Source: Rhynchospora pubera (Eukaryota > Streptophyta > Magnoliopsida > Poales > Cyperaceae). From it: 64,000 nucleotides of DNA. The translations under genes and the position numbers were made by a program. Positions 38,200 through 47,563 of this stretch are shown here, one piece after another. Under the pieces are notes generated by a model. It was not told where the DNA came from and ran no database searches. It saw only the letters and a program-made list of their open reading frames with translations. How positions within the stretch are numbered: the stretch's first letter is position 1; each line of letters opens with the position of its first letter. The stretch covers positions 2,340,295 through 2,404,294 of the forward strand of contig CM051463.1 of NCBI GenBank assembly GCA_028095005.1, in the 5' to 3' direction.

Positions 38200-39344
38200 A
38201 TGGATGTTGACACAATAAGAGAATCATTTGATCGGGTGGAAGAGAAACAAAAGCAATATGCATCTCGATCTCAAGAAATTATTGACCAACTCATTAAAGA
38301 AATTGAACTTGCTATTACCAAGCTCCAAGACGCAACTTGGATCAATCTGCCATTTTAGCCCAACTAAAAGCCCAAATTGACGAAATCACCCCTGTTGCCC
38401 AGTTTGAGGGGTGCCAAAAGGAACTTAACCTTGCGATTGCTAAGTATACAAAGCTGTTGGAAAAAACCTTCCATTCTGACATCTCCAAGGCTTACCGAGA
38501 TGTCGAGATGGATACCGCCACCATAAATGAGATCATTGCATCCCATTTTTACCGGCAGGGCCAGTTTGAGATAGGAGATGGGTTTTCAAGTGAGGCCCAA
38601 GTGTCAGAGTCTGTTATTCTCAAATCCCCTTTCTTAGAAATGCACTCAATCCTCCAGGCCATGAGACAATCGCCTGACCTTGGGCCTGCGCTAGCTTGGG
38701 TCACAAAGAACCGTGACAAACTCCTTCGATATGGCTCGTCTCTTGAACTCAAGCTCCATGAGCTCCAATTCATTGAGATGCTGAAAGCTGGCAAAAAGGG
38801 CGAAGCCTTGAAGTATGCGCGGGCCCACTTGTCCCCCTGGGCCAATGAACACCAGGCTGAGATACAGAAAGTATTCGCATGCCTCCTTTGGGAAAATCGG
38901 CTTGACCAATCCCCATATGGGGATCTCTCCTCACCATCTCAATGGAAAGAACTAGAAAGCGAACTGGTTCGTCAGTTCTGTGGGCTGATGGGGCAGTCAC
39001 ATGAGAGCCCATTGGCAGTTACAGTGGCAGCAGGAGCAGAGGGTCTGCCGACACTGCTGAAGCTGGCGTCAGTGATGCAGGCGAAGAAGCAGGAGTGGCA
39101 GGAGATGAAGCAGTTGCCGGTGCCGCTTGATCTGCCCAAGGAGTACCAGTTCCACTCTGTGTTTGTGTGCCCCGTGCTACGGGAGCAGGGGAGTGAGGAG
39201 AACCCACCGATGCTGATGCCCTGTGGCCACGTGTTGTCCCGGCAGAGCATACTCAAGCTGTCAAAGAACAGCACTCGTGCGTTCAAGTGCCCGTATTGTC
39301 CCCAGGAAGGGACTGTTGCACAGTGCAGGCAGCTTTATTTCTGA
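38200..39344 (+). CDS. RMD5: RMD5/GID2-type E3 ubiquitin ligase subunit (CTLH/GID complex), frame broken near 38335
   Basis: Homologue of yeast Rmd5/Gid2 and animal RMND5, the RING-like subunit of the GID/CTLH ubiquitin ligase. The N-terminal 45 residues (MDVDTIRESFDRVEEKQKQY, then SQEIIDQLIKEIELAITKLQD) are read from ATG 38200. The remainder, from LDQSAILAQLKAQIDEI to CRQLYF (about 336 aa), lies in another frame starting at 38337. About 381 residues result if one missing base is allowed. Visible parts: LisH/CTLH region (IIASHFYRQGQFEIGD, FLEMHSILQAM, LELKLHELQFIEMLKAGKKG, ALKYARAHLSPWA), the conserved QSHESPLAVTVAAG, and a C-terminal RING-like domain (CPVLREQ...LMPCGHVLSRQSI...CPYCP). The coding part is one exon; a leader intron (about 37020-38180) precedes it. 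The family is unmistakable; the frame break is the oddity. Confidence 0.93.
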
Positions 39345-39360
39345 ATTTGGATGATAGGAT

Positions 39361-39944
39361 GGCTGTAATTTGGTTTTTCTCTGTTTGGGTATTTCTTTTT
39401 AGCTTTCAGGTGGGATTAACAGGGAAATGTGAAAAACTTGTGCATAGTCTTTGGTGGGTGTAAAATTCTCGTTTAGTTGGTTTCATGTGTTGTGTTTGGT
39501 GTAAACCGGGGAACGCTCTGTTGCTTATTTATGTTGCTGTGTAGATGTCAGATTCTGGTATGTATCGTAACATCTCGTTAATAATTGGAATTTTCCCTTC
39601 CTTGGACTGCAGATCCTCCAAGCTTACTGTTGTCTGTGTTGCAGTGTTTGTTGGCTGTAATTTGGTTTTTCTCTGTTTGGGTATTTCTTTTTAGCTTTCA
39701 GGTGGGATTAACAGGGAAATGTGAAAAACTTGTGCATAGTCTTTGGTGGGTGTAAAATTCTCGTTTAGTTGGTTTCATGTGTTGTGTTTGGTGTAAACCG
39801 GGGAACGCTCTGTTGCTTATTTATGTTGCTGTGTAGATGTCAGATTCTGGTATGTATCGTAACATCTCGTTAATAATTGGAATTTTCCCTTCCTTGGACT
39901 GCAGATCCTCCAAGCTTACTGTTGTCTGTGTTGCAGTGTTTGTA
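39361..39944 (+). repeat. Perfect 292-bp tandem duplication after the RMD5 stop
   Basis: Unit 1 is 39361-39652 and unit 2 is 39653-39944. Both start GGCTGTAATTTGGTTTTTCT and end GCAGTGTTTGT, and I found no mismatch by eye. It begins 17 bp after the stop codon, so it duplicates the 3' UTR and probably its polyadenylation signals. Confidence 0.95.
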
Positions 39945-40391
39945 TTTTGAATAGTTCTTATATTGTTTTATCTAAATCATATGTGAACAGTTAAAATAAT
40001 CGAAAATTATTTCAATACGAGGCTACCTCATATGTAAGCAATGCTGAAATTTCCTCTTATATTTTTTTTTGTATCCTTAGCCTTTTAAATGTCAAGGCCT
40101 TTTAAAAACTACTGCAACGAAGATTTCGGATGCAACCCAGATGAAAACCACGAATTATGGTCTTTATATTCGCCGTCTGATGTTTATGGAGTTAATTAAT
40201 TATCTAGATCGCACAAATGTGTATGACAAAACTCTGGTTCAAGCATTTATGAGGCCTGGTAGTTTGGTACCGAGATAGCAGCATGTGAAGTAATAGACAT
40301 CAAATATAAATGCCTTTCGGTTCCTTGTTGACTCTTGACGCGTGCAACTTACTGACGCATACACAATACCTCCACCGCTTCTACTCGTTAG

Positions 40392-40398
40392 TATAAAT
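40392..40398 (+). promoter_or_regulatory. Candidate TATA box for the small proline-rich gene
   Basis: TATAAAT, 71 bp upstream of the ATG at 40469; the spacing fits a short leader. Confidence 0.4.
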
Positions 40399-40468
40399 GC
40401 CTCGATAGTTTCCTTGTTCGGTTGGGAGAGGATAGAGTTCCATTTTAAGGTTCAGCTTAGAGAGAGAG

Positions 40469-40843
40469 ATGTCTCTAACAAAACTTGCCAAAATTCTGAA
40501 AACAAAGCACCCATCTACAAACTTTCCTTTTCAAATTCCATCTCACAGTATAAGAGCAATAACCTCTCTACACCCTTTACTTCATGCAGAGTCTGACAAA
40601 GACCAGGAATCTCCATCCAAAGAGCAGTATGGCAAGGTAGACAATCCACCGCCACTCGAGCCCCCACCCGGCAACTCCCCTATTCAGAAGTTCGGTGGTC
40701 TCAACCCTGGTATAAAGGGCACACCTGGAACATCGCCAAACGAGGATGGAACCGAGACTGATGATGAGGCCACTGGTGATGAGCCAAAGGAGGATTCGCC
40801 ACGTGATGTTTCACCGCCACCTGAAGACCAAGGATCTGGTTAA
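40469..40843 (+). CDS. Small Pro/acidic-rich protein, unknown function (124 aa)
   Basis: I do not recognise this protein. The first 40 residues are basic, with Ser/Thr and no acidic residues (MSLTKLAKILKTKHPSTNF...), resembling an organelle-targeting presequence. They are followed by a low-complexity Pro/Gly/Asp/Glu region (VDNPPPLEPPPGNSP, FGGLNPGIKGTPGTSP, ETDDEATGDEPKEDSP) that looks disordered. A TATA-like motif and a purine-rich leader (AGAGAGAGAG) precede the ATG, and the 3' side has a T-rich tract, so it reads like a real intronless gene. An earlier overlapping frame (40342-40596) has no comparable features. It could be a lineage-specific gene. Confidence 0.55.
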   Translation: MSLTKLAKILKTKHPSTNFPFQIPSHSIRAITSLHPLLHAESDKDQESPSKEQYGKVDNPPPLEPPPGNSPIQKFGGLNPGIKGTPGTSPNEDGTETDDEATGDEPKEDSPRDVSPPPEDQGSG

Positions 40844-40924
40844 TTGATGAGCAGTACTTTAGCTTGGGATTAGTAGAGTGAATATGTGAATTTAGTTTGA
40901 TATTTTGTAATGCTAGGGATATCA

Positions 40925-40959
<35 letters not shown>

Positions 40960-41516
40960 ACCTAGACCAGAAGTCAGCTTATTGTATGATCTTCCATTAA
41001 ACAATGGGAAATGATATGTATCCTTTTTTGGTACTTTTGTCAATAGAAATTAGGAGAAGTGCCTCCTAATTGTAACACAACCCCTTTTAGCTTTTAATAT
41101 GTTTCGATTATTGCACACAATTATTTGGTAAATCATATTAATTTCTATAGAACTTATGCTCTATATGGTGTAATTTTTTAAACTAAGTTACTTAGAATTA
41201 TTATAAATAATTATAAATGTTTAGCCAAATCATAAATGTTTATTCAAAGTTGTTTAGGCCTACATATTGGGGGAAAAAAAAGGGAAAAAATGTTTATTCA
41301 TAGCACTAAGATAATTAAAAATATGTTATGTGAAACCCATGTTAGTCTGCGAAGGGGCCAACGCAGAATTGCAGATGTGATAAATCTTACAGATGAGGAT
41401 GGTAATAAGCCTTCGCATATTGCAGTAGTTAACTTTCAACTCAGAAATATTTGCTTTTTGCTTAAAAAAAGAGATGAGGAAGTTTAATATGCACCATGAT
41501 GCATAGGTTTTTCAAC

Positions 41517-41848
41517 GCATTACGGTTTTTTTTGTCAAAATTTTTACAAATTAACAAATCTAATTTAATCAATTTATTCTAGTTATTGAAATTTCCTAAC
41601 AAACAAATTTTTATCATTTTTAAAATTTTATTAATATTTTTTTTCGAATTTTTTAAAACCTGTCATTTTTAGAAGCAACTACTATTTAAAATATTCCAAA
41701 AATTATAAGTTTTAAAAAATTAAAAAAAAAAGTGATAAAATCTAAAAATTGTAAAATTTAGTTTGTTAGAAGATTTCTATATGTAGATTAAGTTGGTTAA
41801 ATTAAATTTGTCAATTTACGATAATTTCGACGAAAAAGGCCGTGATGC
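41517..41848. mobile_element. Fold-back MITE (about 332 bp)
   Basis: The left arm starts GCATTACGG and the inverted right arm starts GCATCACGG. Pairing continues inward for over 100 bp with interruptions (ACAAATTTAATTTAACCAA-type block, CTAACAAAC, AAATTTTA). No coding sequence and no clear target duplication are seen. Confidence 0.65.
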
Positions 41849-42065
41849 ATAGAGTCACCACCACCAGTTTTCCATACACACTGATGTACATCCTGATGGT
41901 TTGATGTTTAATTAGAATTTTTGTGATCATCATTACAGAAAAAACACTGTATTGGGAAAATTAGCAGCTTTTGCCTTGTATTTCACATTAGACCCTGACA
42001 ATTTACTTATAATTTAGAAAATTAATGTCATAGATCATAATATATGATTTAAGCTAAAACGAGTG

Positions 42066-42305
42066 TAGGGCTGAAAAAGGAAGCCGTTTCAACCGTTATT
42101 TCGTTTCGTTTCATTTTGGACGAAATGAGACGACACGACCAAGAAATATGATTGCGTTTCAAAAATAAAACGGTTAACGAAACAATAAAATAGTTTCGTC
42201 CATGTGTAAATCACCAAAATTTCATTGATTTCGATGGTTCGTCCAAAACGAAACGGTTAACAAAAACCCTAATTTCCTTACCGTTTTGACCATTTTGCAG
42301 CCCTA
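42066..42305. mobile_element. hAT-type MITE, TAGGGCTG family, copy 3
   Basis: Starts TAGGGCTGAAAA and ends TTTTGCAGCCCTA. The flanks AACGAGTG (42058-42065) and AACGCATG (42306-42313) match at 6 of 8 positions, which fits an aged hAT target duplication. The interior repeats CGTTTCG / AAACGGTTAACGAAAC words. Confidence 0.85.
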
Positions 42306-42933
42306 AACGCATGTAAACCTCTCCAAATTCCGGTCTTTTTTTATTTTTTATTTTTACACTCACACACTGTAATTTTCCTACTATTTTGTCAAGAGAGCAA
42401 ATAAATTAGAAAACTAAAATAAAAAACAATAAAATAGAAACTTATCTTGAAGGATAAGAAGGAAATAGTAAATTGTAACTAGTTACTGCCAGGATCACAC
42501 TACCCGCAACAGGTATTCGCTTTTTAGAATCTGCTTTGTTGATCAAAATGATCATTTCAAAGAAAATTACTTTTGGTTTGCTCGAGACCAGAATATCAGT
42601 TACTAACACGCTCGTCTATACAACACATCACAGAGCTGAAATCACCCTTTTACACAAACTGGGCTCCAGAATTTCTATACAAGAAAGAGAGAGCTTCTGC
42701 AAGACAAGTTCAATACTCTGAATATACATCAAAATTCCGTTTTCAAAAACAATATTACAAGCATCATATCAAAATTAGAAACCCCTTTTACAGACTAAAA
42801 AGTTGTAAAAGAAATAAAAAAAAGGGAATAAGAAAGAGAACAAATTTAAAACCAGCTCTAAAAGGGAATCACATCCCTGAAGTTGAAATAAAAAAAAAGG
42901 TTTCAACTTGGCAGCAGACTTAAATACACAAGA

Positions 42934-45900
42934 TCACTTTGAACCAAACTTGTCTGGAATTGATAGTTCGTCCTTCAGCATAAATGATAGATCGCTCATT
43001 TGAGATAGGTACTTTTGGATATCATCCACATTTCCGGTTTTTGAATCCCCATTTGGATTTGAACTTGGATACAGCATGCTATTACTAGGTGTTGTCAGAA
43101 TTGAGAAGGGATCTGAATGCACTCCATTTAAACTGCATGGGTAGATTGAAAATTTTAAAGATTTAGGGCATTGACAAATTTGATTCAAGAGCAACACATC
43201 CATGGTCATTCAACACTGAATGTTTTGAAACAATTGTTCACTGTTCTGATAATTTTATACCATGATTGTATGTTCCAGTATCATAATGTATTTACTGCTT
43301 TCCCTTTGGCATATTATTGAGGTTATTTTCACAGCTACCTTAGGAAGCAATTACAAACCAAACAATATTTTATGTTCAGTTAATTTAAAGTTACCGATAG
43401 GAGTGAAAATGGATCGTACAAATAGAAAATGGTCAAACTTTAGCCATATCCACTTTAAATTTTCAGAAACAGATACAGATTTGGATATGGGGACTTTAAA
43501 AGAGTAATGAGTTAGGCTTTATAGAGTTCCACTGAAACTCCTGTCTGGTTTGTAATAGAGCAGTAGGTACCAAACTACAGTAACTGGCAGCAGTACTAGG
43601 CCTGAAGGGTACAGAACGAAGATATCAGGTTGCCACTTTTATCCTTTTCTATTCCTTTTTATCTTTTACCTGTCTAAATTTACATCGTTTGTTGGGGTCG
43701 CAGAAGAACTTGACTGAACGAAATCCCCAAAATCAATATCTTGGGTATTGTGTGGTGCTGCTACATGACCTGTACTAGTAAAACCTTGCCAATTCTCTGA
43801 CAAACTCTTACTCTCAGGTCCCTTTACATCAACTGCACCACTAAAATTCAACCAGCCATCCGATGTACTGTTATTCTCAGACTTGATACATTCTTTCGAT
43901 TCACCAGAGCCACTAAAATCTAGCCAATCCTCAGATAAGTTCTCATCCTTAAGTTCCCCAACTTTGGAATTCTTTTCAATTAGATTAGAATGTGGCTTCA
44001 CTGATTGGCTTGAGCCCGTGAATGGCCAATCCTGAAACAAGTCATCAGGATTATTGTTTTCAAGATCAACCTTTTCAGATTTAGTTTTTGTCGGCCCCGC
44101 AAGTCCAGCAAAATCCAACCAATTGTCAGACAAGCCTTTGTCACCATCATTAATTTTCACCCCTTCTTTCAAACTTGTTCCTGTTACTTGACTCGGGCTC
44201 ATAATATCAAGCCAACCATCAGATAAGTCTGTATTTCCACTATTGTTAGATACACTATTTGGTACCCCTCCATTGACACCAGCAGACCATAAATCAGTAC
44301 TGTCACTATCTTTCTTTGACTCAGCACCAACCATAGGCCATGCACCAAAGTTTTCTGAGGGATTTCCAAGGGCAGGTTCATTTTTGTCTCGTGAGTCAGG
44401 TAATGCATCAACTGCACTAGAACTGGTGAAATCATTCCAATCATCAAATGAGTCATCATCAACTGGATTTGATGTTCCAACATTATTAGATGGTTGTTCC
44501 GTGGTGCTTATTGGTAACGGGTCCCCTGATATAGAATCAGCTATTTCACCATTATTCTGTAACCTGGGTTGAACTGCACTTGAACTGGTGAAATCATTCC
44601 AATCATCAAATGAGTCGACATCAACTACATTTGATGCTCCAATATCATTAGATAGTTGTTCTGTGGTGCTTATTGGGAACAGGTCCCCTGACATAGGTTC
44701 AGCACTTTCTCCATCATTCCATAACCTTGGTTGCACTGCATTTGAATTAGTGAAATCTTTCCAATCACTAAAAGAGTCATTGAGTTTAACATGCAACATC
44801 TCCGCACTATTGGATGGTTCAATTTCTTTCACATTTAAGGGGTCTTGTGAACTTGGTTGGGTTTCCACTTCAGGACCGAACAAATCGATTTGAGCTACCC
44901 CTGAACCCGTGAAATGTGGAAAATCATCAACAAGTTCACCACCACCAACATTAAATGTTTCTGTATTGCCTTCCTCTATTTTTTTTGGAGTTAATGGGTC
45001 CCAAAAGCTAGTTTTGGATTTCTCGTCCAGGTCAGATAGCCTGCTTTTACTTAATCCAGATTCAGCGAAACCTTTCCAGTCATCAAATGAGTCATCGACA
45101 TTGGCTGTTTCGACAATGACCGTCTCCTTTTCAATGTTTACTGGAAATAAGTCACCTGAAATGGGTGCAACATTTTCTCCAGTAACTGGTAATGTACTTT
45201 GAGCTACACCTGAATCAGTAAAATTCCTCCAGTCACCAAACATATCATCTTCAGGATTCAATGGTTCTACTTCTACATTCTTTACAGATACTGGTTCTGG
45301 TAAGCCCAATTCAGGTTCAAGTCCTGCACCTGGTAACCCTTCTTGACCGCTACTTGAGCTGGCGAAAGCATTCCAATCACCAAATGCATCTTCGCCATCA
45401 GGATTTAATGCCTCTCTGGTCTCCATTTGCAAAGTATCTTTTGGAGTGGTTTTGGGTTCGTCTCCTGGGTCTGATAATCCACTTTGATCTAAGCCTGAGC
45501 TGGCAACATCTTTTGAACCAAAAGATTTCTCCCCTTCAGCTTTCAGTGGTTCTCTGTTCTCTACTGAGGGTCCCGGTATTTGTACTGAATCAGCCATGTT
45601 ATGAGCAGCCCTAGAACCAGTAAAATCTTGCCAATCATCGGGTTCCTCATCAGCTTGAGTTTCAATTTCAGAAACCTCCCTTTTCAGGTTGGCCTTTGCC
45701 AAATTTTCTGAAGCAGGGAGACTAACCTGAACTGGTATTGGAGGGTTAATTGGCTGGGGTGCAAAATCAGCATCCCACTTAGCAAAAGAACTCGTGCCAC
45801 TTGTTTGGGGTACTTGATTTTGGGTACTTTTCGTAATTTTAATTTGAGGCGTCTCTTTCTTAGTTTCTCTAAAAACAGCATCAACATTAATTCCTGAGAG

Positions 45901-46554
45901 ATTCAGGTCATGTGTAATTGAACCAGGTTCGGCGGCCGTCTTGGTTTCCGCACTGGTAGCACTTACTCTTACCGGGGAAAAAACCAGTTTTAAGTTCAGA
46001 AGGTCAGATAATATCATTCCGGCCTTAGGTGGGTCCTGTTCTTTGTTTGGTTCAGTCGATTCAGGCTCTAAGTTAACAGCTTCCTGCATGAAAATAAAAT
46101 AATGCCAGATAAGGCTAACAATTACATTTTTTTTTCTTTTGGGAAAAAGTAAAATTGTTTTTCCCCCAAAAAAAAGAAAAAAAAAATATCAACTGACCGA
46201 TCCATCGAAGCCGAGGGATTCAAGCAGCAGCTTGTACGCATTGGTGTTCAGAAAGGAGATCTCAGGCGGCGGCGTGTCTCCTCCTCCCATGAACCCGTCC
46301 CCACAGTAGACACAGAGAGAGGACAGTCCGCCAGACAAAAGGCCTCCACGGCAGCGGGCGCAGCGGGCGGAGGGATCCGAGGTGGGGTCGAGAGAGGCAA
46401 CGGCATCCTGGATGGAAGGGAGCGGAGGTCCTGGTGGCGCGGGGGAACTGGAGGGATCAGTGGAGAGGTCACTGGAGGGGAGGGAGAAGCTTTCTCGGAG
46501 CGAGATCTGCAGCTGGCGGATGAGAGAGGTGGGGACCACCGAATCAAGGGACAT
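42934..46554 (-). CDS. Large acidic protein with N-terminal zinc ribbon and DWxxF repeats (989 aa)
   Basis: Three exons on the minus strand: 46554-46198, 46083-43670 and 43132-42934; phases agree and give 989 aa. The N-terminus (SLIRQLQISLRESFSLPS, then CARC-x12-CVYC: Cys65, Cys68, Cys81, Cys84, then FLNTNAYKLLLESLGFDGS) matches a plant-specific family often labelled dentin sialophosphoprotein-like, of unknown role (I recall it as DUF7815). The middle is acidic and Ser-rich and carries about a dozen spaced motifs of the form D-W-x-x-F: DDWQDF, GDWNAF, GDWRNF, DDWKGF, SDWKDF, DDWNDF (twice), DNWLDF, EDWLDF, DGWLNF, ENWQGF, plus FGDF near the end. The C-terminus (DIQKYLSQMSDLSFMLKDEL) is helical. 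WxxF with acidic neighbours is a known ligand for clathrin-adaptor ear domains, so a trafficking role is my inference. Confidence 0.9.
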
Positions 46555-47563
46555 TGATTATGATTGTGATTATAGTGTGAAATGAAATGGGATTGCGATC
46601 CTATTCCTGTTCCTTGCTCAAAGCTCAATTTGTTCGAGAGAATCGGAGAAGAGGGAGGGCGAGCAGAGACGATGGTTGGTTTGGCAATTTCTATTTGGTA
46701 GCGTAAAGTAGAGACCCTTTGAGTCTGTAGTCTGTACGAGGCAAGACTTTTTATCCCAACCGTCCGACAGATGCCGCGATTAACGTCGGGCTCGTCGAGA
46801 TTTGTGCAGGCCAATAAATTTAATCTGCCCTCTGCAGAGTCACCGTGCTCTGCAGATTTTTTATCCTAACTGTTCAATTAATGATGAATGTTTCGTAATT
46901 AATATCGAATTCATCGAAATTCGTACGCTCCGAAATAATTTATCCGTTGAGATTAGATCGAACGCTTTTAATCAAAGATATGCTCGCTACATACCTCAAA
47001 AGGTCTACAAAGGATACTAGTCCGCATAAAAGTACCATGTCATAATAAAATATGAAATTGTGGTAATTTGTGACACCAAAAAATGTTGCCACTAAAATTT
47101 TGATTATGAGTATATAAATGCGTAAATTTAATTGCGTTTATTCTTTAGTTTAGTTTGACCCAAGCCGTGAATTTTGTTCATGATAGGGATTCCATGTACA
47201 TAAACAAGTTGAGAGTAGAAAAACCAAAATTAGAAACTCAATAATAATAAGATGACAAATTTAGTTTATTTGATCCGCTGACCAATTACCAATTACCATT
47301 TTCAAGTACGTAGAAAATTGCTCAAGTCTTACATCATTCAGGCACCAGGCACAAATTTGGCAAAACTTTAAATAGTTTTATTAAAACCATGATGGCATCT
47401 TACCAGAGTTCCATTCACCTACAAAATTAAACAATTCAACTTAAAAAGTACTTGGCATCTTGCTATATTATTATGCCATAACTATCATTTTAAGTAGTTT
47501 TAACTCTCCAACTTAAAACTTGTCAATACTCTATAACTCAATAGCCATGCATACATAATGGAA
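46555..47563. other. Spacer between DWxxF-protein promoter and UGT 3' end
   Basis: Promoter/leader of the minus-strand gene, then a diverged direct duplication (about 46745-46842 against 46856-46955, both starting TTTTTATCC.AAC.GT), then AT-rich DNA and the UGT 3' UTR. No further gene is evident. Confidence 0.55.

Larger units (their letters stand above)
40844..42933. other. Spacer between small gene and DWxxF-protein gene
   Basis: AT-rich. It contains a poly-T run (40929-40957), a fold-back MITE (41517-41848) and a hAT-type MITE (42066-42305). The last 400 bp is probably the 3' UTR of the minus-strand gene ending at 42934. Confidence 0.6.

Noticed and set aside
44199..45614. Several open frames on both strands of about 100 aa
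   Set aside because: They overlap the single long exon of the DWxxF protein in other frames; its repeats create repeated shadow frames.
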